DNA of 64,000 bases from Trebouxia sp. TZW2008 (Eukaryota; Chlorophyta; Trebouxiophyceae; Trebouxiales; Trebouxiaceae): NCBI GenBank assembly GCA_002118135.1, contig BDIU01000139.1, positions 124,001 to 188,000 of the forward strand, read 5' to 3'. The position numbers and the translations under genes were made by a program. The first letter of the stretch is position 1. Each line of letters opens with the position of its first letter. Shown in pieces: positions 34,179 to 45,100 of this stretch. The notes beneath the pieces are model-generated. The model saw only the letters and a program-made list of their open reading frames with translations, made no database searches and had not been told where the DNA came from.

Positions 34179-36334
34179 TCACGCTGTGGCAATCTCTGGC
34201 TTCTGAAGCAGCTCCTTCACTTCTGGTGTCTTTGCAACCTCAAGAGCAGTCTTGCCGTCAAGTCCCTGCACAACAGCACAGACACTTGTTTGCGTGACCC
34301 TGGCTCTGCCATACTCTGCTTGTTACACCATCATGCAGATCAACCCTAAGTCCTGCAGATACTGAATTGCATGATCCTTGCTCTCCAATATTTCGTTCAT
34401 TCATTTCACACGCATTCTAGGCAGGCTCAGCAGGCCCAGCTAGGTACAGGTGCAATCAACTGTCTCCAACCAGTTCTGTCTTGTGCTAATCTAAACCATT
34501 TAAACTGACAGCGGAGGGTGGAGAGACTGTTGTACACAGTTGACTGCCAAATGTCCCTGGGTGTACCCTTTCTGAAAGCTGTCCAAACATACACTGAAAG
34601 GGCAGTCTGTCCTAACACATGCGTACACTGCTTGTAACACCACCATGCACATCAACCACATGTCCCACAGCCATTGGCAAGGTATTTCACGTGAATTGTG
34701 CCTGAAACTTCAGCAGGCATGTCGTTGCAGCGCACAAAAGCTGATCTAGATCTGTTCGAGAAGGTTGGGTTCATCACCCTTGCTGAGAGCAGATGCTATT
34801 GCAGAACCTTTTGTACTCGAGCCTGTGTTGATGTTTGCTGCGCTGCTTTGTGGTTGCAGTTCAGCCCAAAATAAGCGCTAGTTGCAACTGCAAGAGCTGA
34901 CTGGCGCAGTACTGACAAGTATGTAAAGTGATGTTGCAACGTGAAAAGACAAGCATGTGAAGCGACAAGCATGTGAAGTGATGTTGTCTGTGTCAGCCCA
35001 CCTTAATATTCAGGTCAGCGCCAGCCGCCAGTAGCTCAATGACTTTGGGCGCATCACCCTCAGATGATGCAAATAGCAGCAGAATGTCCACAGGCGCCAT
35101 GCCAGCTGCAAAACCAGCCACACGTCAGACACAGGAAGGCGCAGCAAACAATCACGCTGGATCATTAAACCAGGAGATTTTGCAGGACAGTCGTTGATTT
35201 CACAATTGCTTCTACTGTCAGGGAACAGCAGCACAAGACATTGCAGACACAACAAGGCACACTACAAGTCTTCTTTGAGACTGTGCAACTGCACACAGCG
35301 GAGGTCAGGCATTACTAAGTGGGTGTGTTGCCACTTTGTCATGAAAGAAGTTGTATTGGCAGCAGGGAAGGTTGCAGCAATGCTGTGGCCAAGGCATTTT
35401 TCACGTCTGAGCAGTGTCAGCACGACAGACAAGCTAGCGCAGGCATTGCGTGTACATTCCACGTACACAACATGTCTGTGACACGTCTGACAGTGTGCTT
35501 CTACTTTGAACCAAACACAACAGCTAGCAACACCTCTGCACAATACCCCAGAAAGATGTAAGAAGTCTGTGATGCAAGCAAAGTACAGTACACAGTCATT
35601 GATGCAAGCGACTGCATTGTCCAGGTGTCACTCACAATCTAGTAGGTTCTCCATGCTGTCATATGACCCCTGCTCTGCTAGTATGCCGCTGTAGTTGAAA
35701 TAATACTCTACATCTTCTGCGGAGTAGTCATTCCTGCTGGCTCCACCACCTTCACCATCACCTGCAAGACACAACATGGGTTTCACATGAAGATGTGGTT
35801 TCTGTAGCGTCTTTTCGCAGACCATTGGAATTAACAACTATTTCGTCAGCAAGGTTCAACAATGTCTCACTGGAGTACAAAGACTAGATGCAATGCTGAT
35901 GCATCATGGTCATCCTGAACATGCCTGCTGTGACAGCTGAGCTCTCGAATGTATTTACTGTTGACTGTAACGTGAGCATTGCACTTGCAAAACTATGTAG
36001 TGAGCATGCAGCTCAAAGACAGCAGCATGTCTTCCTAGCAGCTATGCAACGTTGGCATTCTGATAGTGTACATCTCACCAATTCCTCTGCATCAGTTACC
36101 TTTGTACTCCGAACCCTTTGATTTGCCAAATTTGAAAAAGGCATTGCATCGTTGGCCCTTGGCAGCCCGGTTCGACAAGTGGGTGCCAACGAAATATCTG
36201 CTGCTGCTGGGTCTAGGTGAGCCGCACTGAGTGGATGCCAATCTGGCCGTGTGCTGCCTAATGAATCTGTTGTTGCAGCAAGGATGCTTCAGAAAGTTTG
36301 GAAGAGAGGTCTGGTAACAAGTCGGTGCAGCCAT
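34179..36334 (-). CDS. LTD: LTD/GDC1: chloroplast LHCP-sorting ankyrin protein
   Basis: Four minus-strand exons join in phase: 36334-36100, 35761-35636, 35105-35002, 34265-34179 (183 aa, close to the land-plant length). Exon 1 encodes a chloroplast transit peptide rich in Ser, Arg and Pro, then FFKFGKSKGSE. Exon 2 has the signature DYSAEDVEYYFNYSGILAEQ and GSYDSMENLLD. Exons 3-4 hold the ankyrin part: GMAPVDILLLFASSEGD, KVIELLAAGADLNIKGLDGK and TALEVAK. This order is that of LHCP TRANSLOCATION DEFECT (GRANA-DEFICIENT CHLOROPLAST 1). That protein hands light-harvesting proteins from the inner-envelope translocon to the cpSRP pathway in the stroma. The gene is head-to-head with a CRM-domain gene, also likely chloroplast-related. 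Confidence 0.93.
34413..34625 (+). mobile_element. Dispersed repeat element, copy A (in LTD intron)
   Basis: It starts AGGCAGGCTCAGCAGGCCCA and shares with copies at 45660, 48763 and (inverted) 49496-49640 the segments CTGTCTCCAACCAGTT, TAAACCATT and CCAAACATACACTG. It lies in the last LTD intron. No coding capacity is seen; it could be a short non-autonomous element. Confidence 0.7.
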
Positions 36335-36628
36335 GCTGCGCCCGGGACCTGCTCGCAGGCTGCGAGATGCGGCGCAGTCGCCGCGACGCCGTCTAGCAAT
36401 GCGTCAAAGACAACTTCTGCGCGTCTGTCTCGCACGTTGATGCCCGAATCCACGATCGTATGCACAAACCGTGACTGGAGTCTTATCCGCGTTAGGGTCC
36501 ACCCGGCGGTGCTAGGGCTTCTGCTTGTGACTAACCTCAGACGACTGAATAGTCAATGCCTCTGAGCCGACCCTTGCCAGGTCAACCCAGTGCGAGCACT
36601 ACTGTTTGACAGGCCAGCCTTCAGAGCG
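36335..36628. promoter_or_regulatory. Probable bidirectional promoter (LTD / CRM protein)
   Basis: 294 bp separate the two divergent start codons. Co-regulation of two plastid-type genes is plausible but inferred from layout. Confidence 0.5.
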
Positions 36629-37665
36629 ATGGCGCGGTCACATACCATGCTGGCCAGCTTGACTGACTTTCATCAGTCACTGTGTGCACGAGTCATCGCC
36701 TCGCCGAGCCATTGGAGTCGCCACACGCCTGCTTATCTCGGACAGGCCTTCACGACTAGGAGGCCTCGTTGTCATTCGCTACATCTTGCACAGGCTGTTG
36801 CAGGAAGCTTGCGTCACACACTGTCGGAAGCCGTACCTGTACAAGGTACTACACCAATTCTTCGCCTTTCAGCAGCTGCTCAGAACAAGATCGCTGAAAG
36901 CCTTGTTTTACAGAGCGTGCAGAAACACAAGCCCGTCAGGATGAAATGATCGGGGATCGGGAGGATCCTCAAGCCGATTCGCTTGAGGCTGTGCCTCCAG
37001 CAGTTCTGAGGCCAATTTGGGATGGCGCTGGCAAGCCTTTGCTACGTATTGGAAGAGGAGGAGTGCAGGTGGGAACCTTGCCTGCGTCGCACTTGAGCAG
37101 TCTCCTGCTGCAGCTCTATGTGAAGGTCCATTGGGCCTGAGCTGCTCAATGCTGTGTGCACAAATCTTGAGCTCCCTTACCCCTTCTCGTCACTTTTGAA
37201 GCCCAGTCACTTAGCTTGGACACCATGTTGTGCTTCACCTCTTGTACTAACAGCCTGCTGCCTTGCTTGCAGGCGTCGCATATCAACTCCTTCAAGGAGC
37301 TTTTGCTTGCGCATACCTTGTTCAAGGTTCAGATCAACCAGCATGGCGACACCCTAGTCATGCAGTCTTGTCAACACTTGGCAGAACAAGGCGATGCCAA
37401 ATTACTCCAAATCAAAGGCAGAACAGCACTTTTTGCTCACAGCCATAGTGACATCAAATCACTGCAGAAGAAGACTGCATCTTCTGCTCAACAAGGGCGG
37501 TCACCAAAGCAGAAAGCAGCACAGCAGCAGCTAGACAAACTGTGGCATAAGCCAGATGCAAATGAGGAGCCTGTTTTGAAGCCAGATGTAAAGGCTCAAC
37601 TGCAGTTTCTCAAGAGCTCTGGTATCTTGGGTGCTGGCGAGCCTGATAGCAAGTGTCTCCAGTGA
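36629..37665 (+). CDS. CRM/YhbY-domain RNA-binding protein, organelle-targeted
   Basis: Three exons, 36629-36845, 36914-37068 and 37273-37665, join in phase to give 254 aa. The first about 70 residues (from MARSHTMLASLTDFHQ) are Arg/Ser/His-rich with few acids, like an organelle transit peptide. The middle holds a YhbY/CRM fold: PLLRIGRGGVQASHINSFKE, LLLAHTLFKVQIN, HLAEQGDAKLLQIKGRTALF. RGGVQ stands where the conserved GxxG loop sits, and the final strand matches the family. CRM proteins bind RNA in plastid/mitochondrial intron splicing or ribosome assembly. Single-CRM proteins of this size resemble the YhbY-like subgroup. The Lys/Gln-rich tail (about residues 185-254) is without known domain. 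The first intron is only 68 bp. The call rests on pattern, not on an alignment. Confidence 0.75.
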
Positions 37666-39262
37666 GACTGCGCTGTGCTGCTGTACGGGATGCATTGCTC
37701 TGCATCAAACTTGCTGCTGTGCTTGAAGGGCTTCATTGCTTTGCTTCAAGCTGGCTGTGGTCATTGAAGGGCTGCACTGCGTTGCATTTAGCTTGGAACT
37801 TTGTTGCTGTACCAAGTGCTGTATCATTGATAGCTAAAGCGTCCTTCCCAAGGTCCCTGCTGCAGCCGTGGTGCAGTATTTTGGTCTCGGATTGAACATT
37901 GATGAAGCATCATGATGCCATACCAACTGTGTGCCAAGGCAACTGACAGCGCCAAGTATGTTCCTGTCTCACTTTGCTGCTCTGTACAAGGCTGGCAGTC
38001 AGTCGTGTGCATGCCACGCAGGTCATTGTCTGAGACTCCTCCAGCAGCTGCTTTGACTTTGTTGAGAGGCATGAACAAGACAAGCATGCGCCAAATCAAA
38101 AACAAGTCAGCCTGGTTGAACAGTCAGTGCAGACGTCTCACTGCTCAGGCCAAATGACCCTCTACCAAAGCAGATTGCACACAACACAGTTTGGCAGGGC
38201 AATTGTTTACTTGATTGGTGTGGAAGCAGACCCTCAAGCTGCACTGACGAGCAAGCTTGAGAAAACCGCCTAGATCACATATCGCAGCAACATTTAAGCA
38301 TGCGTGCCGCATGGAAATTCGTGGTCCAAATGGCAGTTGTTTGCTGTACAGCTGACATGTCAAGCCTTTTCCTCCTGTGCTTTTTTGGTGCGTCAGGAGG
38401 AAGCTGTATCATAAAGCAGGGTTGCTGTATCACAAGCGTCTTAGTGCTTGTATACCTAGAACAGATGAAACAGACTTGACCAGATAGAAAGCATTTGATG
38501 AGCATGGGGTGCCCATACAGCCAATTTGGAGGGTGACAGGACATGATGCTACTACTGCATTGGCTCTTTTCATTACACGAGAAAGTTGGGTATCTGGCAC
38601 AGATACTGTGAAAGGGTAGCACATAAGCTAGTGAATTTAGCCTAGTCGCATCAACTGGGTACGTGCTTTTTTGTATCAGGGTGTCAACAACGACGATGAA
38701 CCTGCCTGGCCAGTGGCACGTGCACGTGCTCCGGCTGACTGGATGTAAGCTGCATGCGATACAGGACTCTATTGATGCCAAAAGCCAAACAGCCAAATGT
38801 GTTGCCTGCATAGAGACAGCCTCGCAAACTAGGATAGCAAAAGGCCTCGTCATTGTTGTAACCCAAAAGCTTCTTGAAAGCTGGCACTGGGCAGTCTGCT
38901 TACTGCCCAGCTTCAAAATGAGATGCCTGACATTTTTGATGGCCTACCCAGCTTTGCATGCTAGAAAGAGCAGCCTTGAAAGGTTAGGCAGCGCACAGCA
39001 GACCTCTGTGGTCAAGCGCTACATGCCAAACTCATCTCTATATGACAGACTGTGTAGGCATCTCACAATCCGATCAATGACAGCTGTACATGCGAGAACA
39101 GCGCTGATCTAGCAGCCTTCGAAGTGTAGGCAGGGCATGCCAGAACTTTTGTCAAGCACTACATGCCAAACACTACATCACATGACCAACAGCTGAGGCA
39201 TGTCAGCACACCATCAACCAGCAAAGCCATTCTTCTGCCCTCAGACCAGGCACTCACCCACC
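37666..39262. other. Convergent 3' region between CRM protein and DcpS
   Basis: 1.6 kb without supported exons. There are short local duplications, e.g. a CTTGAAGGGCTTCATTGC-like segment near 37720-37780 and a CAAGCGCTACATGCCAAAC-like pair near 39015 and 39155. Confidence 0.45.
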
Positions 39263-41660
39263 CTATGTATGCTGCCGCTTGCTTGATGGTTCTTGCACAT
39301 CAGTCTCCAAGCTTTCAGCAAAGCACTGGAGGTAAATTGGGTCCCTTGCACCCAGCGTGAAATGCAAAGTGCGATGTGCATAATAGTCTGAGCCGAAGGT
39401 TTCTAGGTTGTCTGCATTCAAACACAGTTGACACGGTAAGTTTGATGAGCAATTGCAGCAAAGCAGGTCCATACAGGCAACATGCAAATGGTGGTCAGGT
39501 GCCAAGTTTTTGTGCAAACTCAGATATGTAAAACATGGGCAGGTCCGAGGCGCCAAACTGCTAGGACAGGCCAGCATGCCTGGAAGGGAGTGTCATCAAA
39601 ATTGCTGCCAAGACAACTTCATGCAATGCCCATTGACTTGGACATACTCATGCTTGAACTGGATTGCAGCAGAACATCTTGCGTGCGCATTTCAGCGGTG
39701 TTATTTTGCTGCAGCTTCTGGCTAGAAAAGCAAATTCAAATGAGCCATGGCAGTAGTCATCGCACAGCTTACCTACGACATCATCTAGCATGAACATGCA
39801 TACTGTTCAATGACTCATTGGAATGGTGACTTGTACAGCTTACCTATGACATCCTCTAGCAGATGAGCTTTGCCAGCTGCCATACCAGCGCCAGCATCAA
39901 CACCGACATGCATGATATGTACATGGAAATGGTAGTAGGATGGGTGATAGTGTATGTAGGCTCGAAGCTGCTGTGCTGACAAGCCAAACTTGTCATGAAT
40001 GGCCTGCATTGCAACATATTGGCTGTGATGCAGCTGATGTGTACTTGCGTGACTGTCATGGACAGATCAGACTGCACTCAGGTAGCATTGGTGTGTAACG
40101 GTGACGAATGTTTCTGTGAATTGCACTGTGAGATATATATAAGTTTGCAACCTTTCATGGTTTGATGCCAGGTGATTGCCATGTAGATGTGCTGAAGCAG
40201 GTCCTGTACCGAGTACTGTACAGCGCAACAAGATTTAGCAGCTGAACATGTTTGCAGACATGGTGTACAGTCACTAGCGACATGTAGCACATAAGCTCAC
40301 TTTGTACGCTTTCTGCTTGATGTTCTTCAGCAAAGGTACATGCTTTGCTGTCAAGTCTCTGAGTGATTTTATATCCCTCCTGACATGTGAAAGATAGCAC
40401 ATCAGTACCAACAAGGTCACACTCCAACCACAGTATGTGCATGGTCACTGATTTTCTCAATATCAAGTTTCAGGTTCTCAGCGCACCTGTGGGACAGCGC
40501 AATGCAATATAGACTGTCATTCTGTGTTTGATCCTGCAGATAAGACATAGGAAGTCCACTGACATTAAACATGCAGTTTATCTGTGCCTCCTATGTACTG
40601 GCCAAGCATTTGCATGCAAAACAGACAGCCAAAGACAAGACAGTCTAGCTCAATGAAAAACTTATGAAAATGCCCTGCTTGATTATGGGCAGAGTTGCAG
40701 CAATGGCAGCAGCAGGAACAGCATGCATATTACCCATTTCAGATCAGGGTGCAGCATAAATCCGTTTACTGGATCAGTGTCCTCAAACAACAGCCTGTCT
40801 GCTTCAGCCTGCACATGCATCTCAAGGAATTGAGCACTTGCAATTACCCTTCAAACTGAGATGTCTGCACTGCATTACACTCTGTGGCTGATTGATACTT
40901 GATTACAAAATGTGAAGCTGCTAATTCTTTCTTACCTTTTTCTCCAGGATGTTATATACCCAGGCTATGCGGGCTGCAGGAATTGCTTGGATGAATGGCA
41001 GCACTTTCTGTTTGTATAGCTGCGGAGTCTCACACACCTGCACTGCTGTCCACCATCAATATCTGGCAACAAAATGGCAGTACTTGTGAAATCTCATGAC
41101 TGCGCTACAGTGATGACAGTCCACAGATAGCGTTCTTGTCAGAAAGGCATGCAGCCTTGGAGTTGCACCATGTGTCACTTCCTCACCATGAAGAACTTCT
41201 GTGTGCTGTGTTTGCTGATGTGCTTGCTGGTTGCCGGATAGATAGTGTCAACAGTGATTGCACCTTGTTCTGGGGCCAAGAGGCTTGTGTACTGCAGACT
41301 CAGCACAATCTGCGAGCGAGCAACTTGGGATTTGCTGTAGGCAACAAGTCAAAACAGCAGCACACCTTTGCATAAACATCGTTTTCAAATTGTAGTTTCG
41401 ATGACGGGCTCGTATGCAGGAGGGTCTGCACACTAGCTTTGTCGAACGGTCGTCTGGACAACAGAACTACAGCCTTGTCCTGCTTACCGCCCCATCTGCA
41501 AGTGGGTAAGCAATGCATCTGGGTCGAACCCATTACACAACGTGTCGCTTCCCGGCATCACAAGGCTCTCTCACCGTCCAAGCACAGCCATCGTCTTGGT
41601 GCGGTCGCTATCGCTCAGCACCTCGTCGACTTGAAAATCATCAAAGAATCCCGCTGACAT
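39263..41660 (-). CDS. DCPS: Scavenger mRNA-decapping enzyme DcpS (HIT family)
   Basis: Nine minus-strand exons join in phase: 41660-41575, 41495-41366, 41291-41187, 41037-40936, 40808-40734, 40533-40487, 40379-40301, 40003-39844, 39411-39263 (310 aa; human about 337). The N-terminal dimer domain shows DKAVVLLSRRPFDKASVQTL and DTIYPATSKHI. The linker shows ETPQLYKQKVLPFIQAIPAA, and RLLFEDTDPVNGFMLHPDLK carries the conserved cap-binding region. The C-terminal domain has SLRDLTAKHVPLLKNIK, HYHPSYYHFHVHIM with the catalytic histidine triad (about H233, H235, H237), and KAHLLEDVIDNLE. DcpS hydrolyses the m7GpppN cap left by 3'-5' mRNA decay. It is head-to-head with PDE-A. A short duplicate of the exon 8 donor end lies downstream (39767-39793). 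Confidence 0.95.
39767..39793 (-). repeat. Echo of DcpS exon 8 end with donor
   Basis: About 27 bp repeat, with two changes, the exon 8 end and donor at 39837-39862 (minus strand: TAGATGATGTCGTAGGTAAG against TAGAGGATGTCATAGGTAAG). It lies in the following intron, about 70 bp away. Confidence 0.75.
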
Positions 41661-42166
41661 TGCAACTTGAAACAGTGGCTGCGTTATTCGGGTCGTGGAC
41701 GCCACGCGGTACGTTGGGGTTGCTGACTTGGATTGATCGGTAGATATCCGACGTCAGATGCTTCCGCAAGCCTGTGATCAGTCAGTACAAAGCTTTAGCG
41801 GCACCGCCAGTTTTTGTCTCTTCCTGGAGTCGAGCTTGCGGCTTTTCGATGCAATCGCGGGCCTGCACTCAGGCCTGCTTGCAGTGCTTGCTTAGTAAGA
41901 TTACTACTTGCAACATCTTAGTCATCGCGAGTCTCTGACGAGTTCGGACTTTGATCGCTCGAATGCCGATGCTACCAGGCCCAGCCGCGGAAAGCTGTGG
42001 TTCGTCAGCATGAGAATGCGGCAATGCGTCACCGAACTGTGTGCAGGAGCAGCTCACAGTGCCCTTCAAGTCATTCATCACTGAGATTTCGAAGCTTTGC
42101 GCAATTCCTCGTCCGCGCAGCTGGACTTCTTTGTAGCGCCATCTCTTGCAATTGCACTGATTTCAC
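41661..42166. promoter_or_regulatory. Probable bidirectional promoter (DcpS / PDE-A)
   Basis: 506 bp between divergent start codons (up to 668 bp if PDE-A starts at 42329). I see no exon in it. The promoter role is inferred. Confidence 0.45.
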
Positions 42167-45100
42167 ATGGACGCCGCTACATCTCAACCAGCGGGTACGC
42201 CCAGTCACTGGTGTCACACACACACTTTGAACAGCTTACGCTCGACCCTCAACACCCGCTGTGCTTCCCATGTAGGCACTCAAAGGACGTATGCAAGACA
42301 GTTATCGACTCTGTCCTCTCCCGATGTCATGCCTGCAGATCTTGCCGGGAAAGTGTGGACTGCAAGCGATTTGCAGATACTGCACCAGCTACAAGTCCCC
42401 GTATGTGTCGTGACCTTAAGCATGTACAGCGTAGCTCACAGGTCTGTCATCTGCACATATACATTTTCAGAACCGGCCAAGGCGATCTTGTAGGTATCCA
42501 ACGCTGCGAATCAAGTGGCTGTCATGCCCTTGCAGCGGGGACATAGTTCGCCCAGCAGCTCGAGTCCTGTTCCAAAATGTCGAAGCTTTCAAGCGCTTTG
42601 GGCCTGCCAGATCTGTTGCCTCCAGTGCAGAAGTAGCCAATGCCTTGGGTGAAGAGACAATGCGAGTCTGGCGAATTTGGCAGCTGGAGATTAGCAAGGT
42701 ATTCGACTATGCATCTTGTACCTTCAAGTCTTGCATTGTGCTACCATGCTCATGCTCATGTTGCTCGTTTGCTTTGACTTGCAAGTGTGACTTGTGTCAC
42801 TACCTAAGCCAAGCAATCTATCAATGATAGATTGCTTGGTCCTGATCCTTGTTGTGCTATGTAGAAAGCGCATGCAGCACCATTGGTAATCTCTGCAATA
42901 TGTTGGCCCTGCATACAATGACACGTGACTGGCAGGGTGGCATGCGCTTGTGTGCCTAATGCAAAGCACACTGTCCCCTGATCAGCCAGTACATCATTGT
43001 TTGGATGTTGGCAGGGCGAGACTGCCATCCAGCCGTCTTCCAATATCACCCCTTTGCTTCAGCTTTGCTTCCAAGGGACTCCTGCAGACACAGCATTTGA
43101 GGCCAGGCTGGACAGTAAGGTACCTGTGCTTTTGCCCCAGACTTGAGCACATGCTTGTGCCTGTGCGGTGTCAGTGTGACAGTGTGCATTCACATGTGCA
43201 TGTACTGGTGAAATCATGTGCATTCATCATGTCATAGCTGTGTCATCTCAAGCACATGTTGCCGACAGCATGCTAGCACTGCAATAGAGCACACATCCTG
43301 GTGTGACTTGTTTTGCTGGCGGTGCATGCTGCAATGCAAGCAGCCACGGTTGTGGCCTCTAGCCATTCACAGGCATAACCAGCCCAGAAAAATTGCTTGA
43401 TATCGTGCAGCCTATCAAGGTGGAAATTTCACCAGGCAAGGTGGAGATGGCAGTCTTGCACATTGCCGAGATGGGTGCAAGCACAGAGGACTTGCGCATC
43501 AAAGCTCAGCATCATAGGAACCCCTTTCACACCTTCATGTTCAACAGGGACGGCATACTCCTGAGTGCTAACAAGTCTGCCATGCAAGCTTGCAAGAAAA
43601 GCATAGCAGGTGAGGCATGCTTGAGGCCCTGCTGCTTTTCTGCATGCGCTGTAGTCTTTGTCCAAACGTACTGTTTGATGTTCCTGATCAGCAGAACCAA
43701 TAGCAGGTGAGGCATGCTTGAGAACCTGCTGAATGCTTACAAGAAAAGCATAGCAGGTGAGGCATGCTTGAAACCCTGTACAATGTTTGCAAGAGCAGCC
43801 AGGCAAGCTGTGAAGCATTGTGACGCTGCTGCCTTGCAGCTCCCCAGATAACATAGCAGTCAAGGCATGCTTGAGGCCCTACTGAAGTCTGCATGCGATG
43901 TACTCTTTCTCCAAATGTACTGTTTGATGTTATATATCAGCAGAACTCATGCTGTGTTGTATTCATTGTGAGTCAGATGGTACTTGACGCACCCATATGC
44001 ATGACAGCTGGTCCATGCCTTGCTATGCATGCTTGGGTCTATACACCTTGCTACGTGTGTTGCCGCAAGGCAACCGATGTCAATTCTGCAGACCAGGGCG
44101 ACTGTGCAATCAATGCGTCAGTACGCTTTATCAACTTGTACACACACTGTATATGGGTGTTACATGTTGCAGTATTACTAGATACTGCAGATACTGTCAG
44201 ATACTGGCTAGCTGTGTTGCAAATGCTGCAGAGCAATGTTTAAATTGCAGCCATAATGTTGAGCCAATGCTAGCTGATGCCCTTCAGCTCCACAGACACT
44301 GCAAGCTTATCATCACTCACAATATGTACACACAAAAGCTACACAGGATGAAAGTGCCTGCATGTTTTGGAATCCTTGCAAAACCTCGCTCATCCTTGCT
44401 TGCCCTTGAGCCTTGCTTATCTTTGCATATCCTTGCTGATTCTTGCATATCCTTGCTTAGCCTTGCTTATCCTTGCATATCCTTGCTTGAGCCTTCCATC
44501 ACCATACCCTCTTGAGCAGACTGCTGCCAGTCTCAGTCAAACGCAGATGCTTGTTTGCTTAGGCATTGCACATCACAGCATCGGACCAGCAACATATTTG
44601 CTATACATGCAGCTGTCTCTACCATGAGCCCTGCTGCTAGTACATCTAACCTGTCTGTTTGCCCAGTCGCCTGCGCTGACACGCACGGCATTTTGGTTGT
44701 ACACACGCAACCATAAACTCTTTGCAGCTTTTCAAAACGTCTTGCACAGGCGATAGTGTTACACTTCTGCTTGCTTGGTGACAGCTCACAAGTTGTGATC
44801 ATGATCACAAGGTGTGAGCATGGCATATGAGAGCCCTTTTGCCTGTACAACCAGCTTGCAACGTTTGTTGAATGTCGCAGGTTTGAAACTGCCAGATGGT
44901 CAGGAAATCACATTGAAGTCCCTGTTTGATGTTGGGTTATACCCTGGTGAGCTACATGCTAATATGACTGCATGCCTGACCATTAAAACTTGCATGCATG
45001 GCCAGTCGGCTGTATATTTCAGGTCATACTGCTGTTGACATGCTGTGTTTGGCCTTGCACATGCGCTCAGCATCCAAGCATCATGGGTATGTCAGGTGAG

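Noticed and set aside
36684..36944. Alternative frame with an aliphatic helix-like translation
   Set aside because: The frame starting at ATG 36629 gives a transit-peptide-like start and joins in phase to the CRM domain exons; this one does not.
38275..39112. Overlapping frames of 213 (-) and 149 (+) codons
   Set aside because: No domain, no matching splice partners, and the two strands are equally open; most likely chance in a convergent 3' region.
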